From VRUE01 sp963695835 (GTDB lineage: Bacteria; Actinomycetota; Thermoleophilia; Solirubrobacterales; 70-9), in assembly GCA_963695835.1 (NCBI GenBank), contig CAVOHR010000002.1, positions 124,001 through 188,000 on the forward strand: a stretch of 64,000 nucleotides of DNA, given 5' to 3'. A program made the translations under genes and the position numbers. The notes beneath the pieces were generated by a model that was not told where the DNA came from, ran no database searches, and saw nothing but the letters and a program-made list of their open reading frames with translations. Shown here piece after piece: positions 31,881 through 40,876 of this stretch (position 1 is the first letter of the stretch; each line of letters opens with the position of its first letter).

Positions 31881-32785
31881 CCCTCAAAGAGTAGGCGCAG
31901 GTCCGCCGCGACACCCGCTTCGTCGTCGCGGAGCTGCCGCCAGGTGACCCGCGTCACGCGCCAGCCCCCGGCGAGCAGGATGCGATCCCGTTCGCGGTCG
32001 CCCTCGAACGCTTGATCCGTCCCGTGAACCGCCCGCCCGTCGAGCTCGACGATCAATTGCCGGTCGAGCCACAGGCAGTCGGCCGAGAAAAAGCGACCGC
32101 CCACCGCGACGTCCGCGTTGAGGCGGGGCCGCGGGAACGAGTGCCTGTCGAGGAACGCGACGAACCGCTCCTCGAAGTCGTTGCGAGTCACACCGCGCGC
32201 GGCGGTCTGGTCATTCAGCAGGGCGCGTAGGACCGCCGAACCCGGGCGCCGCGGATATCGCTCGAGCAGGTCGGGAATCGACAGCGGGTCGGTCAAGCCC
32301 TGAACCTCGGCCTCGTTGAGAGCCCGCTCGAGCTGCCGTCCGGGTATGACCGCAGCCAGGTCGACGATCGTCCGGGGGACCGTGGTGACCGGAATCCCGT
32401 CGACAACCGTCCGCTCGTCGGCGGGCAGCGACGCACGGTGGACCTTTGCCCCGGCCGGCCCCCGCCAACCTTTCGCCCGCGTCATCTCTATGGACGCGCC
32501 CGAACCATGGCGCAGGCCCCACAGCCTGGCGGCGGAGCGGTGGCTGAGCGTCGCGCCCGGCCCGCAGGCCAGCACGGCAGCCATCCACCTCGCCTCCCTG
32601 CCTGCATGGCGGAAGCCGACCGCATAAACGCCGCGGTGCAGCCCATGCAGTTGTCCACGCCGAATTCGACCCTTGATCCGATCTTCGCTGATGCCCAGCC
32701 CGCGTAACTGCCGCCAGGCGACCACTCCGTGCTGCCTCGTCGCCAGGTCCGCGATAGACCGATCGATCGGGGGGCCCGGCCTCAC
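31877..32785 (-). CDS. AbiEi-like wHTH plus DUF559 (VSR-like) domain protein
   Basis: 302 residues. The N-terminal 60 residues (LATRQHGVVAWRQLRGLGIS, GQLHGLHRGVYAVG) resemble the AbiEi-type winged helix; the middle has LSHRSAARLWGLR and VTTVPRTIVDLAAV; the C-terminus is a DUF559 domain with FFSADCLWLDRQLIVELDGR (D and E..D of a PD-(D/E)XK-like core) and GGWRVTRVTWRQL. The type is very frequent in Solirubrobacterales genomes and is generally annotated as AbiEi antitoxin or DUF559 protein; its role is unknown. Here it is translationally coupled to mnmA. Confidence 0.85.
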   Translation of the reverse strand: MRPGPPIDRSIADLATRQHGVVAWRQLRGLGISEDRIKGRIRRGQLHGLHRGVYAVGFRHAGREARWMAAVLACGPGATLSHRSAARLWGLRHGSGASIEMTRAKGWRGPAGAKVHRASLPADERTVVDGIPVTTVPRTIVDLAAVIPGRQLERALNEAEVQGLTDPLSIPDLLERYPRRPGSAVLRALLNDQTAARGVTRNDFEERFVAFLDRHSFPRPRLNADVAVGGRFFSADCLWLDRQLIVELDGRAVHGTDQAFEGDRERDRILLAGGWRVTRVTWRQLRDDEAGVAADLRLLFEG

Positions 32786-33135
32786 GGTACGAGTGCTCCG
32801 TTGAGTGTCGATTGACCACCGAACGGAGCACGCATCCGGCTGAGAGGAGCTGGATCGGGCACGGTCCCGATCCTGGACGATCGCGATTCACGCGTGGCGC
32901 GCCGAATGTGAATTCACTCAGCAAGGTCGCATGAGAAAAGAGGCTCCAACCCGCCGTTGCCGCCCCTGGCTTTGATCCCTTGAAGTGAAGGGCGGGCGCC
33001 TCCTCGCGATCCCACGAGATCGAGAGAGATCGGCCCCCAAGCCGTTTGTGTTGGGTCAAACGTTGGGACGGCTCGCGCACGGGCTCGAGCCTCGGGTCAA
33101 CCGTACCACCGCAGCGCCGCCGCGGCAGCCTGAGA
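32786..33135. other. Intergenic region with a perfect inverted repeat
   Basis: 350 bp without a credible gene. GTGCTCCGTT (32793-32802) and AACGGAGCAC (32822-32831) are perfect inverted repeats with a 19-base spacer, seven bases upstream of the DUF559 gene start on the minus strand, so they may be an operator for it or a leader hairpin. The rest, to the stop of 33136-33423, shows nothing that I can name. Confidence 0.6.
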
Positions 33136-33423
33136 TCAGTCCATGTTGGAGAGCAGGAACTCGGCCTCGCTCCAGTCTCCCGGCCGGACCCGGAGGGCGA
33201 TGTCGCCGCGGCCGTGGCGGTCGATCGGCCAGTCCGCGGTCAGAGCGGCCTCGATGCTCGCCTCTTCCAGCGCCTGGTGCCAGGCCCGCGCCGTCTTCAC
33301 GTCGCCGAAGTCGCGCACGACCTCCCACGAGTCGAAGCCGGGGTCGTCGACGTGCACGGGGGTCGCGCCCGGACCCGGGCGCCGGTGCATCAGCGCCATC
33401 CTGATGCGGTCGAGAAGGCTCAC
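33136..33423 (-). CDS. DUF2007-like small protein
   Basis: 95 residues from GTG 33421-33423. A basic start (RIRMALMHRRPG) then VVRDFGDVKTARAWHQALEE and ALRVRPGDWSEAEFLLSNMD, the beta-alpha-beta layout of DUF2007 (putative signal-transducing) proteins, in which a short strand is followed by an ACT-like pattern. It trails aspS by 32 bp on the same strand. Function unknown. Confidence 0.6.
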   Translation of the reverse strand: MSLLDRIRMALMHRRPGPGATPVHVDDPGFDSWEVVRDFGDVKTARAWHQALEEASIEAALTADWPIDRHGRGDIALRVRPGDWSEAEFLLSNMD

Positions 33424-33455
33424 GCGGACATCTTGACCGGTCCCGGCGGTCGGGA

Positions 33456-35251
<1,796 letters not shown>

Positions 35252-35252
<1 letters not shown>

Positions 35253-36493
35253 CAGCCGGCTTCGCCGATCTCGTCGATCAGCCGCCCCGCCTCGACCGGG
35301 CGCTGCTCGCCGCTCTCCATATCGCGAAGCTGTGCGCCGCCGTCGGCCTCGAGGATGAGGACGCGGCGGGCGCCGATCCGGTCGGCGTGCTTGAGCTGAC
35401 CCTTGAGGCCGCGCCCGCCGAGGTCGACCTCGGCCGAGATGCCGGCGTGGCGCAGCTCGGCGGCGAGGGTCAGCGCACGCCGGCGCTGGCCCTCGTCGGC
35501 GACCGCGAGGAAGGCGTCGCGGCCCGCGGCCGCCTCCTCCTCGCCGAGCGCCAGGAGGATCCGCTCGATCCCCGCCGCCCAGCCGACCGCCGGGGTCGGC
35601 GGGCCGCCGAGCTGCTCGATCAGGCCGTCGTAGCGGCCGCCGCCGCCGACCTCCGACTGGGCGCCGAGCTCGTCGCAGACGAAGGAGAAGATCGTCCGCG
35701 TGTAGTAGTCGAGGCCGCGGACCAGGGTGGGGTCGATCGTGTAGGCGATCCCGGCCGCCTCGAGCAGGGCGCGCAGCTCGGCGAAGTGCTCGGCGTCCGC
35801 CCCCTCGAGCCGCTCGACGATCGTCGGCGCGCTCGCCATCGCCGCCCGGGTCCCCTCGTCGTCGGCGTCGAAGGCGCGCAGCGGGTTGAGGTCGATCCGC
35901 TCGCGCACGTCCTTGGACAGCTCGCCTTCGTGTGCGCGGAGGTGCGCCTTCAGGTCCTCCAGGTAGGCGCGGCGCGAGTCGGGCGAGCCGAGGCTGCTCA
36001 GCCGCAGCTCGATCCCCGGCACGCCCAGCTCGGCGAGCAGGTCGGAGAGCAGCATGATCGCCTCGGCGTCGGCCAGCGGCGAGTCGGTCCCGATCGCCTC
36101 GGCGCCGATCTGGTGGAACTGGCGGTAGCGGCCGGCCTGCGGCCGCTCGTGGCGGAAGAACGGCCCCGAGTAGGAGAGCTTCACCGGCTGCGCCAGCTTG
36201 TGCATGCCGTGCTCGAGATAGGCGCGGCAGATCGGCGCCGTGCCCTCCGGCCGCAGGGTGATGCTGCGCCCCCCCTTGTCCTCGAAGGTGAACATCTCCT
36301 TGCGGACGATGTCGGTGGAGCGACCGACCCCGCGCTCGAACAGCTCGGTGTCCTCGAAGGCGGGCGTGGCGATCCGCTCGTAGCCGGCCCGGGCGAAGAT
36401 CGCCGCGGCGGCGTGCTCGATCCGCGCCCGGCCGCGGGCGGCGCCGGGCAGCACGTCGAAGGTTCCCCGCGGCGCCTGGTACTTGCTGGCCAT
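35252..36493 (-). CDS. hisS: Histidine-tRNA ligase
   Basis: 413 residues. PRGTFDVLPG at the start, motif 1 region FEDTELFERGVGRSTDIV, TLRPEGTAPICRAYLEH, motif 2 GPFFRHERPQAGRYRQFHQI, the His-binding LVRGLDYYTRTIFSFV (RGLDYY signature), GGGGRYDGLI, motif 3 AVGWAAGIERILLAL, and a C-terminal anticodon-binding domain. hisS-aspS is a very common pair. Confidence 0.96.
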
Positions 36494-36537
36494 CGTGGCG
36501 CGACCTTACCGGCGCGACGGCCCGCTCAGGCGGTCGG

Positions 36538-37182
36538 TCAGCTCGCCAGCTCGGCGAGGAACGGGTTGCCGGTCCGCTCGGCGCCAAGTGTGGTGACGCC
36601 CATGTGGCCCGGGTAGACGCCCGTTTCGGGCGAGTGCGACTCGAGCAGGGTGCGGATCGAGCGCATCAGCGTCGGCCCGTCGCCGCCGGGCAGGTCGACC
36701 CGGCCGACCGAGCCCTGGAAGAGGACGTCGCCGGAGAACATCGCCTCCTCGCCGCGGATCGAGTAGGTGACGTGCCCGGGGCTGTGGCCGGGCGTGTGGA
36801 TCACGTCGATCGTCATCCCGGCCAGCTCCAGCGTCTCGCCGCCCTGCACCGTCTCGTCCGCCTCGTAGCTCTCGAACGGGCCGATCCCGGGGATCGGGAC
36901 GTAGGCCATGATGTCGGCCAGGAGCGGGGTTTCGATCTCCGGGCAGTAGACCGGAGCGCCGGTGATCGTCGCCACCGGCTTGACCGCGCCGATGTGGTCG
37001 AAATGGCAGTGGGTGAGGAGGATCGCGTCGATCCTCGCCCCCATTTCCTCCACCGCGGCGAGGATCTTGTCGGGCTCGTCGCCCGGGTCGACGATCACTC
37101 CGCGGCCGGAGCCTTCGCGGCGCAGCACGAAGCAATTCTCGGCGATCGCCCCGACGGTCACCATCTGCACGTCGAGGCTCAC
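36538..37182 (-). CDS. MBL-fold metallo-hydrolase, glyoxalase II-like
   Basis: 214 residues from GTG 37180-37182, which overlaps the preceding gene (GTGA). Metal motifs: LLTHCHFDHIGAV (HxHxDH), HTPGHSPGHVTY, the bridging Asp in FSGDVLFQGSVGR, and the last His in VYPGHMGVTT. Closest to YcbL/GloB-type hydrolases, which act on thioesters such as S-lactoylglutathione or analogues. The substrate is unknown. Next to hisS as in many actinobacteria. Confidence 0.9.
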   Translation of the reverse strand: MSLDVQMVTVGAIAENCFVLRREGSGRGVIVDPGDEPDKILAAVEEMGARIDAILLTHCHFDHIGAVKPVATITGAPVYCPEIETPLLADIMAYVPIPGIGPFESYEADETVQGGETLELAGMTIDVIHTPGHSPGHVTYSIRGEEAMFSGDVLFQGSVGRVDLPGGDGPTLMRSIRTLLESHSPETGVYPGHMGVTTLGAERTGNPFLAELAS

Positions 37183-37544
37183 TTCGCGTCCTCGCCGCGC
37201 ATCCGCGCCCGCTCCCGTTTGCGCCACATCATCGTGTCGATCCAGTAGCCGGCCGGGATGTAGAAGACGAGCATGAAGGCGCCGAGGCCGAGGGAAGCGC
37301 CGATCGGCCGTTTGAACAGCAGCATCAGCAGGGCGGTGAAGATCACCGCGGCGACGACGCCGCGGTTGATCGAGCTGCGCCAGGTCGGCGGCGCATCGGT
37401 CTTCGGCGCCGACTTGCGGCCGGCGCGGGCGCGCGCCTTCGCCTCCTCGCGGCTGCGCGGACGGCCGGCGCGGCGGTTGGTGTCGATCCGCCCCCCCTGG
37501 GTGCCGCGATGCTTGCGGCGGCGCTTCTTCCCGGCCTGGGCCAT
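37179..37544 (-). CDS. Small membrane protein with a basic tail
   Basis: 121 residues. The first 50 are extremely basic (KKRRRKHRGTQGG, RPRSREEAKARARAGRK), followed by two hydrophobic segments (GVVAAVIFTALLMLLFK and LGLGAFMLVFYIPAGYWI) and a basic end. The form is that of a small hairpin membrane protein; the basic tail may touch RNA, ribosomes or acidic lipids. Coupled to the MBL gene by a four-base overlap. Confidence 0.75.
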   Translation of the reverse strand: MAQAGKKRRRKHRGTQGGRIDTNRRAGRPRSREEAKARARAGRKSAPKTDAPPTWRSSINRGVVAAVIFTALLMLLFKRPIGASLGLGAFMLVFYIPAGYWIDTMMWRKRERARMRGEDAK

Positions 37545-37574
37545 GTGCTGAATCTAGTACACCCGGGGTTGCGC

Positions 37575-38465
37575 TCACCCGAGCGACGCGAGGCGGCGCT
37601 CGATCGTCTGCCGCTCGGGGTCGAAATCGCGGATCGGCACGTCCTCCGGGTAGCCGGCCAGCGCCGCGGCCGGGACCAGGCCGATCAGCTCCGCCTCGAC
37701 CGGCCGGGCGCCGAGCGGCGCCGCCAGGGAGCGAGCCCGCTCGACCACCTCGCCGAGCGGCGTCGCGACCGGGTCGTGGACGTTGGTGGAGACCTGCGTG
37801 CGACCGCTCGCCAGCGGCAGGCCGATCGCCCGCACCCCCGGCAGGCCGCCGCCGGACTCGCGCAGGCCGGCGGCGACGGCGCGGGCGAGGTCGAGGTCGC
37901 CGCTGTCGAGCTCGACGTTGAAGGCGCCGAGCGGTGGGCGGGCGGTGACCAGCGTCGCCCCGGCGGTGCGGTGCGGCAGCGCCGGGCCGCGATCGGGGGT
38001 CAGCTCGCCCGCCTCCATCCGCAGCCACAGCTCGGCGAGGCCGCCGTTGCGGAAGTAGGCCCGCTCGAGCTGCTCCGGGCCGGCGGCCAGCTCGCCGTAG
38101 AAGAAGACCGGGACGCCGAGGTCGCCGAGGTCGCCGGACACCTCGACCGCCAGCGCCCGGGCCGGGCCGCGCTCCTCCGGCGCCCGCCAGACGATCGGGC
38201 AGACGTCGAGCGCGCCGATCGCCGGGTGGACTCCCTCGTGGGCGGTCATGTCGATCGACCGGACGGCCTCGGCGGCGCCGCGGGCGAGAGCGCTTCGCAG
38301 CGCCGCCGCAGCGCCGGCGAGGGTGAAGACGGTCCGGTTGTGATCGGTGTCGGAGTGACGGTCGAGCAGCACGACGCCCGCGGCGAAGGCGCGCTCGAGG
38401 ACGGCGATCCGCGCAGCGTCGCGCCCCTCGGAGACGTTGGGGACGGCGAGGAGCGGCCGGTCCAC
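37575..38465 (-). CDS. ftcD: Glutamate formimidoyltransferase
   Basis: 296 residues, monofunctional form without the cyclodeaminase domain. VPNVSEGRDAARIAVLE at the start, LLDRHSDTDHNRTVFTLAG (catalytic His and folate-binding motif), DMTAHEGVHPAIGALDVCPI, VFFYGELAAGPEQL, and QVSTNVHDPVATPL are family signatures. Transfers the formimino group from formiminoglutamate to tetrahydrofolate in histidine breakdown. It lies three bases after the M29-like gene, so the two may be co-transcribed; hutH/U/I are not in the window. Confidence 0.9.
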   Translation of the reverse strand: MDRPLLAVPNVSEGRDAARIAVLERAFAAGVVLLDRHSDTDHNRTVFTLAGAAAALRSALARGAAEAVRSIDMTAHEGVHPAIGALDVCPIVWRAPEERGPARALAVEVSGDLGDLGVPVFFYGELAAGPEQLERAYFRNGGLAELWLRMEAGELTPDRGPALPHRTAGATLVTARPPLGAFNVELDSGDLDLARAVAAGLRESGGGLPGVRAIGLPLASGRTQVSTNVHDPVATPLGEVVERARSLAAPLGARPVEAELIGLVPAAALAGYPEDVPIRDFDPERQTIERRLASLG

Positions 38466-38468
38466 CGC

Positions 38469-39422
38469 TCAGGTGAGCTCGCCGGCCCGGACGATCGTCT
38501 CGCCGTCGACTTCGACCGTAGGTTCCAGCATCACGCAGTCGAGGTGGACCTCGGTCTGGACCGTGCCGCCGATCGCCCTCGAGGCCCCGAAGGCGACGTG
38601 CGCGGTGCCGAGGATCTTCTCGTCCTCGAGGATGCTGCCGGTCAGCATCGCCGCTTCGTTGGTGCCGATCCCGAGCTCGGCGAGGTTGCTGCCCTCGGGC
38701 CCGCCCTCTTCCTCGAGCATGTTGATCAGCCGGGCCCCGTCGGGCCCGCTGGCGGCGGTCAGGTTGCCCGCCTCGACGTCGAGCTTGACCGGGGTGGTCA
38801 CCTTGCCGATCCCGGCGATCGAGCCGTCGACGATCAGGGTGCCCTCGCCCGTGCCCTCGACCGGGGCGATGAATGCCTCTCCACAGGGGATGTTGCCGAA
38901 GGCGCCGCGTTTGTTGAGCTGGCCCGCGTCGACGATCGCCGTGCGGTCTTCGAGCCCCATCCGCAGATCGCTGCCGCGGGGGCAGGTGATCCGCGCCTCG
39001 CCGCCCGCGCCGAGCGCACGGGCGAGCTTGCCGCCGCGTTTGCGCAGCAGCCGCATGTCGGCGCCCATCACCCGGGCCAGCATCTCGCCGGTGACGCCGG
39101 GCATCGAGGCGACGCGCGCGCCCGCGTCGGTCGCCGCTTTGCGCGCTTCGGTGTGGGAGATCGACTGGATCGTCGGCGCCAGGACGATGTCGGCGGCCAG
39201 CATCGCCGCGGCGACCGTCATCGGCGGCTCGGAGGCGTGCGAGTCGCGCTCGGAGATCACCGCCAGGGTCGCGTCGCCGCCCTCGCCCTGCGCGTTGATC
39301 CGCAGCAGCGCGCCGAGCTCCTCGGTGATCGGGTTGCAGATCACCAGCACCTCCTCGGAGGGCTCCAGGCCCAGGCAATCCTGGATCACCGCGTTCACCG
39401 CTCTGTCTAGAGCCTCCGGCAT
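38469..39422 (-). CDS. M29-like aminopeptidase / NicX-like metalloprotein
   Basis: 317 residues from ATG 39420-39422. EEVLVICNPITEELGALLRI, APTIQSISHTEARKAATDAG, and a C-terminal part with GTNEAAMLTGSILEDEKILG, GTAHVAFGASRAIGG and VHLDCVML, where E, H and D/H match the metal site of M29 thermophilic aminopeptidases and of 2,5-dihydroxypyridine dioxygenases. Database names for the group differ; I cannot tell peptidase from ring-cleaving activity. Confidence 0.8.
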   Translation of the reverse strand: MPEALDRAVNAVIQDCLGLEPSEEVLVICNPITEELGALLRINAQGEGGDATLAVISERDSHASEPPMTVAAAMLAADIVLAPTIQSISHTEARKAATDAGARVASMPGVTGEMLARVMGADMRLLRKRGGKLARALGAGGEARITCPRGSDLRMGLEDRTAIVDAGQLNKRGAFGNIPCGEAFIAPVEGTGEGTLIVDGSIAGIGKVTTPVKLDVEAGNLTAASGPDGARLINMLEEEGGPEGSNLAELGIGTNEAAMLTGSILEDEKILGTAHVAFGASRAIGGTVQTEVHLDCVMLEPTVEVDGETIVRAGELT

Positions 39423-39563
39423 ACCCGCCTAGGCTATTCGCAGCCGCGGGCGGCCTGCAATCATCCGGGCCAATTTCGCCCTCTGCGCGCGACCTCCGGC
39501 CCTGAGATGAGCCTCGCCCACGAGGCCCAGAAGGAACGCGACGATCAGTAGCATCAGCTCCCC

Positions 39564-39637
39564 GGCCGGAGTAGCTCAGCTGGTTAGAGCAGCGGAATCA
39601 TAATCCGCGTGTCGGGGGTTCGAGTCCCTCCTCCGGC
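39564..39637 (+). tRNA. tRNA with anticodon CAT (Met, or Ile if lysidine-modified)
   Basis: Full cloverleaf: acceptor GCCGGAG/CTCCGGC, D arm GCTC...GAGC, anticodon stem GCGGA/TCCGC with loop ATCATAA (anticodon CAT), T arm GGGGG-TTCGAGT-CCCTC, discriminator A at 39637, no encoded CCA. Elongator Met is the simplest reading; tRNA-Ile2 shares this anticodon. The accessory region begins directly after its 3' end. Confidence 0.95.
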
Positions 39638-39784
39638 ATTCACTTCTTCCCTGGAAATCAGCATGTTTGACAAGTGCTGAAGCGCACGATTAGCAAAATG
39701 TGTCCCAAATATGTCCCGAACTTTCGTGCGCGAAGTGCAGCTCGGGCATGCGAACGATGGCGACCGGCGCCCACTCCAGAGGGC
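39638..39784. other. tRNA-proximal island edge with short direct repeats
   Basis: No gene. TGTCCCAAA (39701-39709) and TGTCCCGAA (39712-39720) form an 11-bp-spaced direct repeat, the type of DNA often left between a tRNA and the end of a tyrosine-integrase gene. The integrase itself is absent and no copy of this tRNA's 3' end is found elsewhere in the window. Confidence 0.45.
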
Positions 39785-40603
39785 CTAAGCAGGCGGGAGG
39801 GCCGCTGCGAGAGCGTGTCCAAGCGCGTCGATCGTCGGGGGCCCCAACGGCCCGTTCGCATTCAGCCTCTTGGCAAGCGCCCTGCGGTAGAGCAGGAGAT
39901 GCCCCCGCATCTTCAGCGTGCCGAGCACCGGTAGATCGGCCTTCGTGAAACACAGCACGCCCTGCACCGGCACGTCCGGGTGGCCGTTGTCATCCAGCGC
40001 GTTCCGCGCGACGGCCACCTGGCGGTCGAGGCCATCGATGAGCTTGGTGCGATCGCGCCCGGAGACCAGAAGCTTCTCGGCCCTGAACAGGGGTCTGGCT
40101 ACGCGCACCGCTCCCTTTATGTCCTTGGCGTCGATGACGAACACGCCGGTTGGGACGACGGCGAGGTGGTCGATATTGCCACGCCCGCCGGGCATGCGGC
40201 GATCGTTCAGGATGATCGCCGGCCCGTCCGCGATGCGCTGTTCCAGTGATTGCGCGACCGCCTGCTCTCCGAGGTCGCCGCGATGAAAAGCCGACTCATG
40301 CTGGGGCGGCTCGCGCAACGCGAGCAACAGCCCGCCGATCCGCGGATGGGCCTCGCGGGTACGGCTTTCGCGGTTGTTCTTGCGCCGCTCGTACTCGCGG
40401 GTCACGCTGCCACCCGGCTGTCCACGATCGAGCCCGGACTGCGTCGCTTCGGCAGCGACAGGCACTGCCGGCGCTTCAAGACAAGTCGCACATGTCACCG
40501 TCCGCGCCTCGGCGTCCCATCCAGCCCGCGACCCCGCCGGCAAGGCAGCACCGCAAACGCAGCACACATCTGGCCGCCGTAGCTTCAGCACCCGAGACGC
40601 CAT
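39785..40603 (-). CDS. NERD-domain protein with N-terminal zinc finger
   Basis: 272 residues. Two CxxC pairs (VCCVCGAAL and TCATCLEA) near the N-terminus form a probable zinc ribbon. A NERD (nuclease-related) domain follows from about 105: GDLGEQAVAQSLEQR, GGRGNIDHLAVVPTGVFVID (D and the following AKDIKG giving the D...xK core), and LVSGRDRTKLIDGLDRQVAV. NERD proteins share the PD-(D/E)XK nuclease fold; roles are mostly unknown. First gene after the tRNA, on the opposite strand. Confidence 0.82.
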   Translation of the reverse strand: MASRVLKLRRPDVCCVCGAALPAGSRAGWDAEARTVTCATCLEAPAVPVAAEATQSGLDRGQPGGSVTREYERRKNNRESRTREAHPRIGGLLLALREPPQHESAFHRGDLGEQAVAQSLEQRIADGPAIILNDRRMPGGRGNIDHLAVVPTGVFVIDAKDIKGAVRVARPLFRAEKLLVSGRDRTKLIDGLDRQVAVARNALDDNGHPDVPVQGVLCFTKADLPVLGTLKMRGHLLLYRRALAKRLNANGPLGPPTIDALGHALAAALPPA

Positions 40604-40876
40604 TCAGCTCAGATCGACACCCGCCTGCCCTGCCTTGAGCGAAGTCCTTCTCTTCGTCCATTGCGGTCATCCCGGACTTTTCTCTGCTCGTGGGCGGCGC
40701 TACCCAAAGAGGAGCCTTTGATTCCTGCCAGGAGCGCCAAGACTTGCCTCCTCCCCACCGGAAGCCCTACGAGGGGTTTGGGCCTGACCATCCTCCTTCA
40801 AGGCGTTACGGTCTGCTGCGTGTCTGTCTGCGGCTGAAGCGATTGGCGAATCCGCCGCAGACTGGAAAACAATCAG
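40604..40876. other. Intergenic region
   Basis: 273 bp between the divergent NERD and ATPase genes. Short open frames on both strands lack family character. Presumably it holds both promoters. No clear repeats or hairpins stood out. Confidence 0.4.

Noticed and set aside
27337..31914. An open minus-strand frame of about 1525 codons
   Set aside because: It is a shadow frame running under alaS and mnmA that happens to join the true ruvX frame at its end; internal sequence is Arg/Gly/Ala-rich noise.
37509..39410. 633-codon plus-strand open frame
   Set aside because: Antisense shadow of ftcD and the M29-like gene.
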